A program made the translations under genes and the position numbers. From assembly GCA_032191485.1 (NCBI GenBank), contig JAVDOI010000002.1, positions 6,775,577 to 6,839,576 of the forward strand: a stretch of 64,000 bases of DNA, given 5' to 3'. Shown here piece by piece: positions 26,755 to 36,700 of this stretch. The notes beneath the pieces were generated by a model that was not told the DNA's origin, searched no databases, and saw only the letters and a list, made by a program, of their open reading frames with translations. How positions within the stretch are numbered: the stretch's first letter is position 1; every line of letters starts with the position of its first letter. Source of the stretch: Leptoclinus maculatus. Lineage: Eukaryota > Chordata > Actinopteri > Perciformes > Stichaeidae.

Positions 26755-27126
26755 CTACTGTATATAAGAAGTGGACGTAGTGACCGCGACGTCACCTATT
26801 GGGTTGTGGACTGCCGTTGCAATCTTTGATTTTGGCTATTGCCATCTTGACCTTTTCACTGTTGCCATCTTGGTTTTTGACCGTTGCCATCTTGTTTTTT
26901 TGCAACCAGGACTGACACGAGAGGGTGGAGCTACGAACAATCGATCGCCGAATAAGACATTTTTAGGCAACCAAAATGTTAAATAGAAATAGAAATAGGG
27001 TATTATTTTCATTGACTACAATCGGACATCTTTTTGCAACCCTGCTGGCTATTAGAAGGAATGCAACTCGAACATTGACTGCACTGTTCAGCCCACAGGT
27101 TGCCACCTGGTGCTGAACAGTGCAGT
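26755..27126 (+). repeat. Interspersed teleost repeat with 'gttgccatcttg' copies and a terminal hairpin
   Basis: agtgaccgcgacgtcaccta (26778-26797) is followed by three copies of a unit containing gccatcttg (about 26840, 26865 and 26885), then ttgcaaccaggactgacacg, agggtggagcta and tttttgcaaccctgctggct. The same closing motif, diverged, occurs at 36637-36690. It ends in a strong hairpin (27074-27130). It is known to me as a frequent fish repeat of unassigned class. Confidence 0.6.
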
Positions 27127-28419
27127 GAATCAAAAACAAAGAAACACTCCTACAACCACAAACATCCATCAACTCTACAGATAGCATCAAACTATAACGT
27201 AATCACTTTATTTTCTGTCTTTTCTTTTGTTTTTGGTTGGTATCTACTTCATTGCTTTTTAGACTTTCACTTTCTCCTAAATGACTATTTTTTTTTTAAG
27301 GCCTTTCCATTATTTTGGATTCCTTCATCCTTCCTCTTTTACTCACCCTGTATTCTCTCATGGCCTTGTCTGAGTTACACTCACATAACTCAATCCGTTT
27401 TCTTCGTGCTGATCTCCACCCTGAACTAATCTATACCGAGTGACAGTCAGAGAGTACAGGAGTGATGAGCAGCCGTGGCGTGCGGAAGGAAGTGACACAG
27501 AGCGAGAGACGAAGAGAGTGGGAGTGACAGGCGTGGCGTGGCACCACACCTACACTGGGATTTGAGAGACAATGGGAGACAGTTTGATGAGAGCATGTGA
27601 AGATAACGTGAGAGATTGGGACAGACTGAGGGAAGGATAAAATGAAGGTAAAGAGGGGATGTGGGTTGAAGTGGCAGCGGAGGCAGCAGGTGACTGAGAT
27701 GAAGAGGTAGATTGAGGTTGGCTTTGAGGAAATATAACATGCTCATCCTCGTTAAGTTTCTTTAAGATGTAATGAATGAGGAGAGGAGAGGAGGCGATGA
27801 AACGGGGAGGAAGATGAGAAGAAAGTAGAGGAGAAAAGAAGGACATGGAACACAAAGAAAGGAGACCGAGGAAAGGGGAGAGGTGACAAATGCAAGAAGA
27901 GAAGTGGAAAGAAAAGGTTTAGAGCAGAATGGGAAAATCTACTGAATACAGTCAACTTATTTTAGATAGAATACACTAGAAGGTGTCAAAATAAACAATA
28001 AATATTAGGGATGTAAACGAATAGGAATACATTTTCCGGATATGAACAGCATGAGAATCTTTGTAATATCTGCTGCCTCGCCCTCCCCCAACGAACCTGT
28101 CACCAGATTGTCACATAAACGTTGCAGCACATCGTCTTTAGATAAAGATAAAAATTGTTGTCACTGTACGTTTCTGCAGACCACAGATTCGTTGAATGTG
28201 GACATTTTTAATTATGTGTACGTTTTTTTGCATTCGGTCAAAGCAAGTAACAGTACAAGCAGAGGTTGTATTACAGCTGTTACGTTACTTTGATGTTTTT
28301 TTCGAACCTTTACCGACAAGTGTTGTTTAGTTGTTGTGTATTTACACTCATGCACTTTAGAGTCCATGTTTGTGTGCATTTTAAAAGAATACAACGTGTA
28401 AAATAGTAATATTTTACCT
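27127..28419. other. Intergenic, no gene seen
   Basis: The stretch 27430-27940 is strongly purine-rich on the plus strand (gagg/agaag motifs), which creates Ser/Leu/Pro-rich minus-strand frames with no domains. The rest is AT-rich unique sequence. Confidence 0.55.
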
Positions 28420-28728
28420 GGGCTGGGTGATGTGGAGAAAACCAAATATCACAATATTTTTGACAAAATACCTAAATATCGATATTGTAGGCTGAGATTT
28501 TTGATAATTAATTATCTGTAATGTGGACATAATGATTAAGTGGTTAAAGGCAAATACATGAACAGCTAGACTAGTCTGGTAAATTCAGAAGATTACTAAA
28601 ATGCAGCCTTTAAAAACAGGAAACGACAACACTTATGCCATATTACAACATAACAATGTTGCAAATCTAAGACAATATCTTGTTTCACATCACAATATCG
28701 ATATCATATTAATACATTTCCCAGCCCT
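28420..28728. mobile_element. Short non-autonomous DNA transposon with GGGCTGGG/CCCAGCCC ends
   Basis: The left end gggctgggtgatgtggag (28420-28437) is mirrored by the right end catttcccagcccta (28714-28728). The interior repeats 'atatcacaatattt' and 'atatcgatat' motifs (28447, 28475, 28690). This form ('GGGCTGGGCAATATGG... ') is very common in fish genomes and is usually assigned to hAT-type non-autonomous elements. About 309 bp, non-coding. Confidence 0.75.
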
Positions 28729-28924
28729 ACTAGAGGACTTCTAATAACTTCCGATGTAGGCCTGCTTACTTACAGAATATGAATCCTAACAGATACTTTT
28801 GTGACATAAGCAGAAGATGCAGATTACAACCCTCATACTTAGATATCCACGTACTGTTGCTTGAGTTGTGCCAGAGAAAGACCACGACAGCAACAGAGAG
28901 TGAAAAATGTGCTATTAGACCACA

Positions 28925-28931
28925 GCCAAGA

Positions 28932-28963
<32 letters not shown>

Positions 28964-28983
28964 AGGGAGAGAGAGGGAGAGAA
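28925..28983. repeat. (GA)n microsatellite with GGGA interruptions
   Basis: A GA/GGGA run of about 55 bp. Confidence 0.9.
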
Positions 28984-29120
28984 AAGATTTAAGACAGATC
29001 ACCCATTCAATCTGCGCACTCTGCCCTCCATCTCTCCCCTAGGACTCCTCCTCTCCATCCATCTCATCCCTCTTTCCTTTCCATCTTGATTTTCAGCCAA
29101 CACCCTTCGCTCCCCCGTCT

Positions 29121-29150
29121 CGCTGCCTCTCGCAGCATTGAGAGGCAGCG
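29121..29150. repeat. Perfect 11-bp inverted repeat (hairpin)
   Basis: cgctgcctctc (29121-29131) and gagaggcagcg (29140-29150) are exact complements with an 8-base loop. It is too short for a miRNA precursor. Confidence 0.85.
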
Positions 29151-29989
29151 TCCTGCCTTTCTGATGGCCGGTAAACCAGTCTTTATTCACCACAACTTTT
29201 ATTTCTATCTCTTAATTAATGACCTGCTTTCCATTAGGGGAAATGTGCTGAGGACACTTTAATGCCAGACTGCAGGAAGGAGGAGGATTAGCTGATTTGT
29301 GGCTCATCGCAGAGTGTGAAGTCGCGGCAGTGTGCCGGGCATTGCGATGTTTGTGTGCATTTTTCGAAGTGTGTACGTGTATTTCTTGACACAACTTCCG
29401 ATGCACTCTGCCAATGATTTTAAGCGAATTTAGGCCGAGAGGGTTGGACAGAGTACAAACAGAGAGGGAAGATGAGCTGGGGGTACTTGCAGCAAAAACA
29501 ACAACAACAAAAAAAAGTGTGGCTCAAATGCATGAGTCTGCGGATAGCGTGTGAAAAAAATATAGAAAGAAGAGGGTGACAGGGAAATGAAAGAAAAAGC
29601 CTTTAAGCTTTTATGTAAAAAAAAAAGAAAAAAGTTTGAAAAATGAATATTTAAGATGAATATAATGTTCGCCACTTAAAAACAGAATAAAATATTAAGC
29701 AGCGTTTCCGTTGCTGCTTTTTCTCTCTCTCAGTATTTTCTGATGAGGTTTGCCCGGCTCATGGTCAGACCCAGAGGCACTACTTCTTCTGCATCTTCAA
29801 AATGTAGTTCACACTCAACATTATCATGTGGGATTATTCAAAATTCATAACATTTTGCTTCCCAGTCTCTCTCTTCGGTCGATTTCTTGGGAATGTTCTG
29901 GGGCCTTGACTGATGACTATTCCCTCTCTCTTTCTATTCAGGTCTAACATGACATTTTTCATGGCGATAACGTCGCTTTTTTTCTCCTC

Positions 29990-30300
29990 CTACCTGTCTG
30001 CACCCCCTTCCTATCCCCTCTCTTCCTCCCACTATTCCTCTGTCAGTTCCTATTCCAGTTGCTTTCCCCATGTTTCTTAATCCCCCTCCCTTCCCTGCGA
30101 TAATTCCTCTCCTCTTTCCTTCCCCAGCTCCTCTCTGTCAAGCCCTCTCTTTGGCAGCTGCTCCGCTCTCCTCTTCTCTCCTGCCCTCCCCTCTCTTCCT
30201 GCCTCCCCCTTCCTTTCTGTTTATATCACTCTTGCTTCCTCCTTCCCTCTTTCTGCCCCTCCATCCACCCCTCTCTCTTTCTCTCTCTCTCCTTCCCTAA
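29990..30300. repeat. Pyrimidine-rich (C/T) low-complexity tract
   Basis: About 300 bases on the + strand are almost only C and T (ctcc, cttcc and ctct motifs). The tract lies just upstream of the putative shisa promoter. It produces spurious Pro/Ser/Leu-rich frames. Confidence 0.8.
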
Positions 30301-30599
30301 ATCAGCCCTTATAGACTGCAGCATCACACATGTTTCATGCATGCAAGGTATTAGAGCAGTAATTACGCACAGGCACGAACGCAACACACACACACACGGA
30401 GATACACACAATACCATGCATCACACATGCACAAGCGCACTAAGAAAGGTTAAACAGACAGCAGGTAAACTGATGAATGGATGAAAAAAAAGAACAGATG
30501 ACAGGAATGGAGACTACATGAAGGGAACATTTGTGTTTGATAGTCGGGAGCAAAAAAAAAAAAAAGAACATGGGACAGAACTGGGAGAAAAGTGTCAGT

Positions 30600-30679
30600 G
30601 ACACATAATGAGAGACAGAGGAGGAGAGTGAAAGGGAGAGTCAGCAGGCTAAAGCTGCGCTCATTTACGCACAAAAGAC

Positions 30680-30710
<31 letters not shown>

Positions 30711-30775
30711 GGGAGGAGTGAGTTGGAGAGGGAGGAGTGAGAGAGAGAAAGAGAGAGAGAGAGAGAGTGTGTAGT
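30600..30775. repeat. Purine-rich (GA) tract near the putative promoter
   Basis: Repeated gag/aga motifs dominate, with a (TG)n stretch at 30680-30692 and GA runs at 30692-30770. It ends directly before the leader-like sequence. GA tracts near promoters can bind GAGA-type factors, but function here is not shown. Confidence 0.7.
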
Positions 30776-31517
30776 GCACATTGTCATCCAGTCCTGGCTG
30801 AGAGCAGCAGTAGTAGCAGCAGCGCGAGCATCACCAGCGGACGGGATAAAGACGCACTGAGCAGACTGAGGCAGCGAGGACATAAGGAATACACACTGAT
30901 GAAGAAGCAACAACAAAGGGAGAGGATGGAATAAAAAAAAAGAAGCATTTCATTGCTTCTCCTTTCTCGTCCCACTTCTGTTTGGAGCATCCCACAAGCA
31001 GAGCACCAGTGAAAACACATACATATGATATATATATAAAATTCCTATACATATATATCAAATTATGACTGTTTTCAAAGAAGCTGCAGCCGGACAAGGA
31101 CTGAATTGACAGCAAAATCCATTGCATGAAAAATTTGGGCGATGATATGCCTAAAAACTGTTGCATATTAATGCTTTGAGAATATACATTGATGCAAATG
31201 GAAAATTTGGAAAAAAGGCAACCGAGTTGTTGAACAACAAAGAGCTTCTGCTCCAGGCAGTCCTATATTTCCAAAGGGGGCTTCTTTTGAAAACAGGATA
31301 TTTTTTGATCTGCCCTCATTGCCACACGGCTGTTTTTGGCTGTCGCATCTCCACTTGTCTCTGTCGTCCGAATTGGGCTGGGAGAGTATTATTCCGATGA
31401 GGCTTTCACAAGTGCGACACTGAAAGTGCAGAGGGCACTCTCTGACCCCACGCTGGTATTTCCTCAGCAACGACAAAAGCCCCGCACGGCGCCGGCTCGA
31501 GCTGAGAGGAAAGGGGG

Positions 31518-31525
31518 AGGTAAGT
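31518..31525 (+). promoter_or_regulatory. Candidate 5' splice site of an untranslated first exon
   Basis: The sequence AG|GTAAGT matches the U1 consensus at every position. It lies 1.85 kb upstream of the Shisa start codon and is paired conceptually with the acceptor ending at 33308. The sequence before it (30.8-31.5 kb) is richer in CpG than its surroundings, as expected of a leader exon. Confidence 0.35.
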
Positions 31526-32069
31526 TGTGGGGGAGAGAAAGAGGCAAAAATATCAAAGAGAGCTTAGAGGGAGATTATGATCAGAGAGTAAACAAAGAGA
31601 GAGAATCAAAAACTGAGCCAAGAGCAAATCAAGGAAGGAGAGAAAAAAAAACATCAAATCCGCGATCCATTACGTGGGACACTCTGGTCAAGTCATCCCA
31701 GCGTCTCTTTTTACAGCTTCTCCTGAGTTGTGAATGCAGCAACGCTAAGACATTAAGATCAGAGATTCAGTGTCACACCATCAGCCCCCCCCTCCCCTCC
31801 CACCTCCCACCTCTCCCCTTTAGTCTTAGCACTTGTAGGGCAGGACTGAGCAGGCTGACAAGATAGAGCACCCAGCTGGTGTCCCGGGTCTGTGAGAGAC
31901 CCTGGGATCTGAGCAAAGGAGGGGTTCCAGTGGAGTGTGCAGCAGCAGCAACAGGAGCCCCACGCACGGCGAGGACAAAAAGCCATTGGACTCCTTCTGT
32001 GTCGCTTAAAAGCTACAGACTGACACTGACAGAGCACTGTCACCAGGGGAATTTGAGCCGTTTTGTGAC

Positions 32070-32098
32070 TGTGTGTGTGTGTGTGTGTGTGTGTGAGG

Positions 32099-32138
<40 letters not shown>

Positions 32139-32148
32139 ATGCGTGCGT
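32070..32148. repeat. (GT)n microsatellite in the putative 5' leader region
   Basis: Two GT runs of about 25 and 37 bp are separated by agggc, followed by gcatgcgtgcgtg. If the region is intron 0 of the shisa gene, the repeat is intronic; if unspliced it lies in the 5' UTR. Confidence 0.95.
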
Positions 32149-33117
32149 GAGAGAAAACACGCCTCAGGTGCAAGAGCTTTTGGACCGTAATCATCAAAGG
32201 ATTTCAGCTTGACGAGAGCCTGGAGCAATGTTTTGAAGAACACTGCTCAGCTGTTGTTACCTGTTGGGTCTTTGTCTGGAAATAGGAAGGAAATATCCTG
32301 CGCAACCTTTTACAAAATAAAAGCTCAATATTTAATATAAAGGCTGGATCTTCACATCTCACGGAGGGAGTAACGTTCACCACAGTGGAGCAAGGTGGCA
32401 GCGAAAAAGATGCCCACCACAAAGATAAAAAAGCTCCCTTTGAACAGTGACATTGAGAGTAGGGGGATGATAGATGCAAGTTAAGCTCTGAGAGGGACCG
32501 ACAATTCCAGAGGAAAACCCTGCACTCTGGTCAGCGTACTTCCAGGACATCAGAACTGATTTGACTCCAACGTTGAGCATTAGAGTTGTTATCCACTCAG
32601 GAATATGAGTCCGTCTCCAGAGTAAAAAGCCTTTCATGTGGGAGCCCGTGACTATCTGCAAGTCTGAGAGGAATCTGCCTTCTTTTTCTGCAAGCTCCGT
32701 CAGGAACCAAGAGTTCTCACTTTTCACGGATTATTCAACCACTCAGCAGGGGAGCTTAGTGCAGGAAATGCCAGAGGCAAGTTCATTCGTCGGTAACAAG
32801 CCCTCCTAAACTAAATTGCCTACAAGCCACCGGATTTGGATTTGTCTACAAACCGCCTCTGCTGGTGACGTATGGCTTTGTGAAAGGTGACTTTTCCTGA
32901 ATTTTGGAATATTGATCTGCTTTGATAAACACACACCTACACACATAGGGACTGTGGTGTGTCTGTGCATGTGAGTGCCTGCTCACAAGGAACTCATCCA
33001 CTCCTGTTGAGATGTGAGATTGATTTCTTTCGCTCACTTGTTCCTCTGCCCCTTGACGGCAATTCAGCCCTTTGTAACTCTGTGCATTAATAACTCCCAC
33101 AGCGCTAAGTGAATGCT

Positions 33118-33138
33118 CCCCCCACCCCCCCCCCCCCT
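33118..33138. repeat. C-rich run
   Basis: ccccccacccc followed by about ten more C, 230 bases upstream of the start codon. Confidence 0.9.
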
Positions 33139-33284
33139 TCTCCCAGGCATGCATATCGGCTAAAACTTTCTCTATTTATGGAAATTGCTATCTCAATGAT
33201 TTCTCATACCTGAAAAGCTCACATTTTCATTCAGTGACTATAATTTGAAGATCTGGATTTGAAGGATATATAACTCTCCATTTC

Positions 33285-33308
33285 TTTGTTTTGTTTTTTT
33301 AAACCCAG
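33285..33308 (+). promoter_or_regulatory. Candidate 3' splice site in the 5' UTR
   Basis: A T-rich tract (tttctttgttttgttttttt, 33281-33300) is followed by aaacccag ending at 33308, 59 bases before the start codon. It would make a good acceptor for a 5'-UTR intron. Splicing here is inferred only; the alternative is an unspliced leader. Confidence 0.4.
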
Positions 33309-33334
33309 AAGCTTTAAAACGTACACATCGGCAT

Positions 33335-33370
33335 TGAGCCACCACAAGATACTGGAGTAAGTCTAAGATG
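33335..33370 (+). promoter_or_regulatory. Translation start context with upstream in-frame stop
   Basis: TGA at 33335-33337 is in frame with the ATG at 33368 and there is no other in-frame ATG between them. The context is taaagATGG-like, with A at -3 (33365) and G at +4. This fixes the start codon of the Shisa protein. Confidence 0.85.
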
Positions 33371-33933
33371 GCCACCTCCGTGCATCCACTCTTGATTAGC
33401 TTCTCCCTGGCCATTCTGCTGGGTTTGACCTCTCTGGGTGGACTGAACTCTTGGCCGTCAGGTCAGGCGTCGGCCCAGGTCTCTACCGACAACCAGACGA
33501 CAGAGCCTTCCACGATACCGGAGGCCGCGCTGGCAACCCCGACACCAGATGCGGAGGACAAAACGGCTCCCTCTAACGGTAACCGTTGCTGGGGTTACTA
33601 TGATGTCATGGGCCAGTGGGACCCGCCTTTCAACTGTAACGCAGGTATCTACCTGTTCTGCTGTGGCTCCTGCTTCTACCGCTTCTGCTGCCAGTTCAAA
33701 ATCCACAGTTTGGACCAGACCTCCTGTTCCAACTATGACACACCCGTATGGGCAAACACCGGGAAGCCGTCGGAACCCGTCACAGAGGTCCAAGAGGAAC
33801 CGGACAAAGATCGGACCCACATGATCGTGTACATTATCTGCGGAGTGGTGGCCATCATGGTGTTGGTCGGGATTTTCACCAAGCTCGGCCTGGAGAAGAG
33901 TCAGGGAGGACAGGCGGACATGACCAACTCCAG
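33368..33933 (+). CDS. shisa8/9: Shisa-family CKAMP-type protein, first coding exon (shisa8/shisa9 group), partial
   Basis: This exon encodes 188 complete codons plus two bases of a split codon. Visible domains: a hydrophobic signal peptide (about residues 1-27, possible cleavage after ASA at 34-36); a Ser/Thr/Pro-rich linker with an N-glycosylation sequon NQT (42-44); a Shisa domain with eight cysteines (74, 90, 98, 99, 102, 107, 108, 120) and the family signature GYYDVMGQWDPPFNC (76-90); and one transmembrane helix (about 152-171, IVYIICGVVAIMVLVGIF). It is a type I membrane protein. Known members of this group (CKAMP39/SHISA8, CKAMP44/SHISA9) bind AMPA receptors and alter their gating. The start is supported by an in-frame TGA at 33335-33337, no ATG between, and a good Kozak context (A at -3, G at +4). 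The exon ends at CAG|GTATGA, phase 2, just after the transmembrane helix, as remembered for the family. The cytoplasmic tail with its C-terminal PDZ ligand is not in this exon. Cysteine-region residues (GYYDV, LDQ..CSNYDTP) lean to shisa8; the transmembrane segment and the long intron resemble shisa9. Family is sure, paralogue is not. Confidence 0.93.
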
Positions 33934-33939
33934 GTATGA
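33934..33939 (+). other. Splice donor of the shisa exon
   Basis: The coding frame meets CAG|GTATGA here. Conserved family sequence stops at this point: frame read-through beyond it adds about 24 unrelated residues before a stop. The donor leaves a phase-2 codon (AG|N, most likely Arg or Ser). Family members as I remember them continue with a short 'RAL'-like motif in the next exon, which fits. Confidence 0.85.
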
Positions 33940-35059
33940 ACTGAGAAAGGTGGACGTATGGATGATGTTGGGCACAAAAGGGAGTGATGAATTAATGTGT
34001 AGATGATAGATGTGTAATAATTAGCAGGGGAATAGATGATGATGATGATAATGATGTTGATGTTGCCAACAGTCATTATGATATTGATTTTCATAAGATT
34101 ATCTTGAATTGCTGGCTGGCTTGAATGGAAAAAAGAGTCAATCAGCTCATTTACAAATATGTGTAAGAAGCTTTCTATTGTAGTAAATGTCTAAATGTTC
34201 ATATTAATTCTATACAATACATTTTTCCATATTTTCATATATATTTTTCACATGTGGTATCTTGGGCGCCCATGGATGGGGGAGTAAAGGTCCCATTCGT
34301 TTGTCCCGTAGACGATGTTAATGTGACTCACTGTTTTGAGTTCTTCTATGGCTACAGCCTACCTGTTGGAGGCATTTACTGGCACACTTCTCTTTTAGTA
34401 CATGCTAACGTCCTCCCCACACCTGCAGCCCCTGCACCAAGCTAACGCAGTTTCTCCAATGAGACGGTGCAGACTAAAGACAACTACTAATTGTAAGCAT
34501 CACAGAATGGTCAAATGACCTACATGATGGCACTATTGGGCATTACTGATTGTACATTGGACACAGAGCAAAAATTATCCTACAAATACGATAATTATTT
34601 GACATCTGGCGACGCTGATGCAGAGACCAGACTGATATTGACTCTTCACTAAACTCCCAGTAAGACGATGAACAAGCTGCTGCCTTCATTTTCAAAGTAA
34701 TAGAGCATGAATGGGATTAGCAACTGTACATTTCAAATTGTAAACCAATACACTGCTCGTTACTGAAGAAAGTTACCGAGCATCACCGTCGGTCACATAC
34801 GGAATGAACAGAAACAAAAAATATGAAACAGTCCAAAAATATGAAATCTCGTCTGTGTATTCGTGTGTTTATGCTTGTACATGTACATGCGTACATTCCT
34901 GCATGTCTGAATGGACGTGTGTGCGTCTGTCTACCCGTTTCTGCACGTGTGAGAAGGTCACCAGCCGGGTAATGAATCAAGTGACTGAATCACAGAGTGA
35001 TAATGGGTGTGATGTCTGTATGCAACCACGAGGGAGCAATGGCCATAGCATACAGCATA

Positions 35060-35080
35060 CAAGAGAGAGAGAGAGAGAGG

Positions 35081-35115
<35 letters not shown>
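35060..35115. repeat. (GA)n microsatellite
   Basis: An interrupted GA run with gggagagacag in the middle. Confidence 0.9.
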
Positions 35116-35118
<3 letters not shown>

Positions 35119-35370
35119 CAGACAGTGGGAGATGGATAGAGATTCCTGTTTGGGGGAAATTACCGTGCAGTTGTGCGGTGTTTTCTCTGTATCAGTGTAG
35201 CGGTTTCACATTGATGGGTGATTGATTGCTGTGACACAACTATGACTGTGGCAATGTGTGGCCTCCAGTGAACAATGAGATGAGAGAGGGTGGTTTTTTG
35301 GAAGGGTGGAATATTGAGCGGATCTGACTGGAGTGCAGCCAACGGCTAATTCTAGTGTAGAGAACAGGGT

Positions 35371-35430
35371 TGTGTGTGTGTTTGTTTGTGTGTGTGTGTT
35401 TGTTTGTGTGTGTGTGTGTGTGTGTGTGAG
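35371..35430. repeat. (GT)n microsatellite with TTTG interruptions
   Basis: Three GT runs are separated by tttgttt spacers. Confidence 0.9.
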
Positions 35431-36330
35431 AGAGGGGGAGACAGTGTGTGCTGGGTGTGACCGACCAGCCCATAGGGAGTCGGGCCATGGGGGCTCCTTT
35501 AAAACCCTGTCATTACCAGACCTCCTCTCAACCTTCCAGGGGAGGATGAGAAAAGGAGGAGGATGAGGAAGAGGAGGAAGAGGAGGACAGCGGTGGACAT
35601 CAGTGCTCATTAGTGTTATACTTCACTGAGCCACCCATAACACAATGACGGCTGGCACCTCTTGGCGCGTTTTCTCCCCTGAATCAAATACTTATGTGCG
35701 ACGCTCTGTACTTGAGGGGTAGTTTGGGAGATATTTCTGAAATCTGGTTGGCTGTCTTCCCCACATGCAGGTCAAACACTGTCAAAAGATACTCAGCATC
35801 TTTCTTGAAGTTTTCTCAGAAGCGACATGTGAATGCCTCAAATCAGCAGGACAGATGTTGGCAGAGCGTCCTGGATCAGGACACTCTGCTCACTTGACCT
35901 TTTACTTTGACCTTCCTGGATGGAAACAGTTTTTTCCCCAATGAAAATAAATAAGATAGCTGATTAAAATGTATTATTATTACCAGTCCTTGAAATCAAA
36001 GCTGTTAGATAAGGAGCAATCATGCAGAGAACAATTTTATTTGAGCAATTAAAGCAACACATTTATCACTAATGTTATTATTACCCCAGTCCTCTTGTTG
36101 TGACACACCGTTGCAGTATAAAGAACAGCTTTATTTTTCTGTGTATAGCCTTCATCGGGGTGATAAAACACATCACAAATAACAGTTGAATACGATGGGT
36201 ATAAAGAAAACCCCTTTTTTTAAAAGGTAAAAAAATAAATAAGACAATCTTATACAAAAAACATACATATCAGCCAACTACCCACACATAGACGGGATAT
36301 TCGCAAACTGGCAGAGGGGCGAGGGGAGTT

Positions 36331-36700
36331 TGCCTTTGTGTTTAAACCACTGCGGCTCGGACCAATAAGCGTCCTGTGAGGATCTACTGGCAGCTACAGG
36401 TGAAGTTTAGGTGTGTGTGCGAGAAGACACAGAGAGGCCACTGTTCAATCGAAAACAACAATGGCAGCTCCAGAAGAGGTAAGCGTAGATGCTGCAAGAG
36501 CATCATCTCTTTCCAAACTGGAGGGTTTTTCTTAATATAAAAGAAGAGCAAAGAACGGCACTAAAGGCTTTAATTGATGGAGATGACGTTTTTGCTCGTC
36601 TCCCGGCTCCGGCAAGAGTTTGATTGACGCCCAATCTGACTTCTTTTTGCAACTAAGAGTCGCCCCCAATTAGAAAGAATGCAAATTGAATCTGCCTTCT
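36331..36700 (+). pseudogene. Decayed RecQ-like helicase fragment inside a repeat
   Basis: At 36462 a frame opens with atggcagctccagaagag followed directly by gtaagc, like a short first exon. At about 36537-36612 the plus strand reads IKEEQRTALKALIDGDDVFARLPAPARV and then a stop. This resembles the region before and at the Walker A motif of RecQ-like helicase genes that are amplified in fish genomes ('...DVFALLPTGFGKS'). Here the G-K-S residues are lost, so it cannot be active. The tail (36637-36690) is shared with the repeat at 27030-27065. Identification is from memory. Confidence 0.45.

Larger units (their letters stand above)
30780..33367 (+). promoter_or_regulatory. Putative promoter and 5' leader region of the shisa gene
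   Basis: This stretch precedes the coding exon. It contains CAG/CGC-rich leader-like sequence (30790-30890), a TATA-like run (tatatataaaa around 31028-31042), a consensus donor at 31518-31525, a (GT)n tract (32070-32148), a C-run (33118-33138) and the acceptor-like site before the ATG. The transcription start cannot be placed from sequence alone. Open frames here, including one of 176 codons from 31336, show no domain and run across the donor-like site and purine-rich low-complexity sequence, so they are not annotated. Confidence 0.35.
34100..36330. other. Intron sequence, nothing coding seen
   Basis: Apart from the two microsatellites at 35060 and 35371 and a purine-rich stretch at 35540-35590, nothing stands out. 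No second shisa exon was recognised. Confidence 0.5.

Noticed and set aside
31336..31866. 176-codon plus-strand frame upstream of the shisa exon
   Set aside because: It crosses a consensus splice donor, is driven by purine-rich low-complexity sequence and has no domain. It is more likely leader or intron.
33458..33820. 120-codon minus-strand frame opposite the shisa exon
   Set aside because: It is the antisense shadow of a conserved GC-rich coding exon.
33934..34006. Continuation of the shisa frame to a stop at 34006
   Set aside because: The extra residues after the donor do not resemble any Shisa tail and a clean GT donor precedes them. An intron-retained short form is possible but unsupported.
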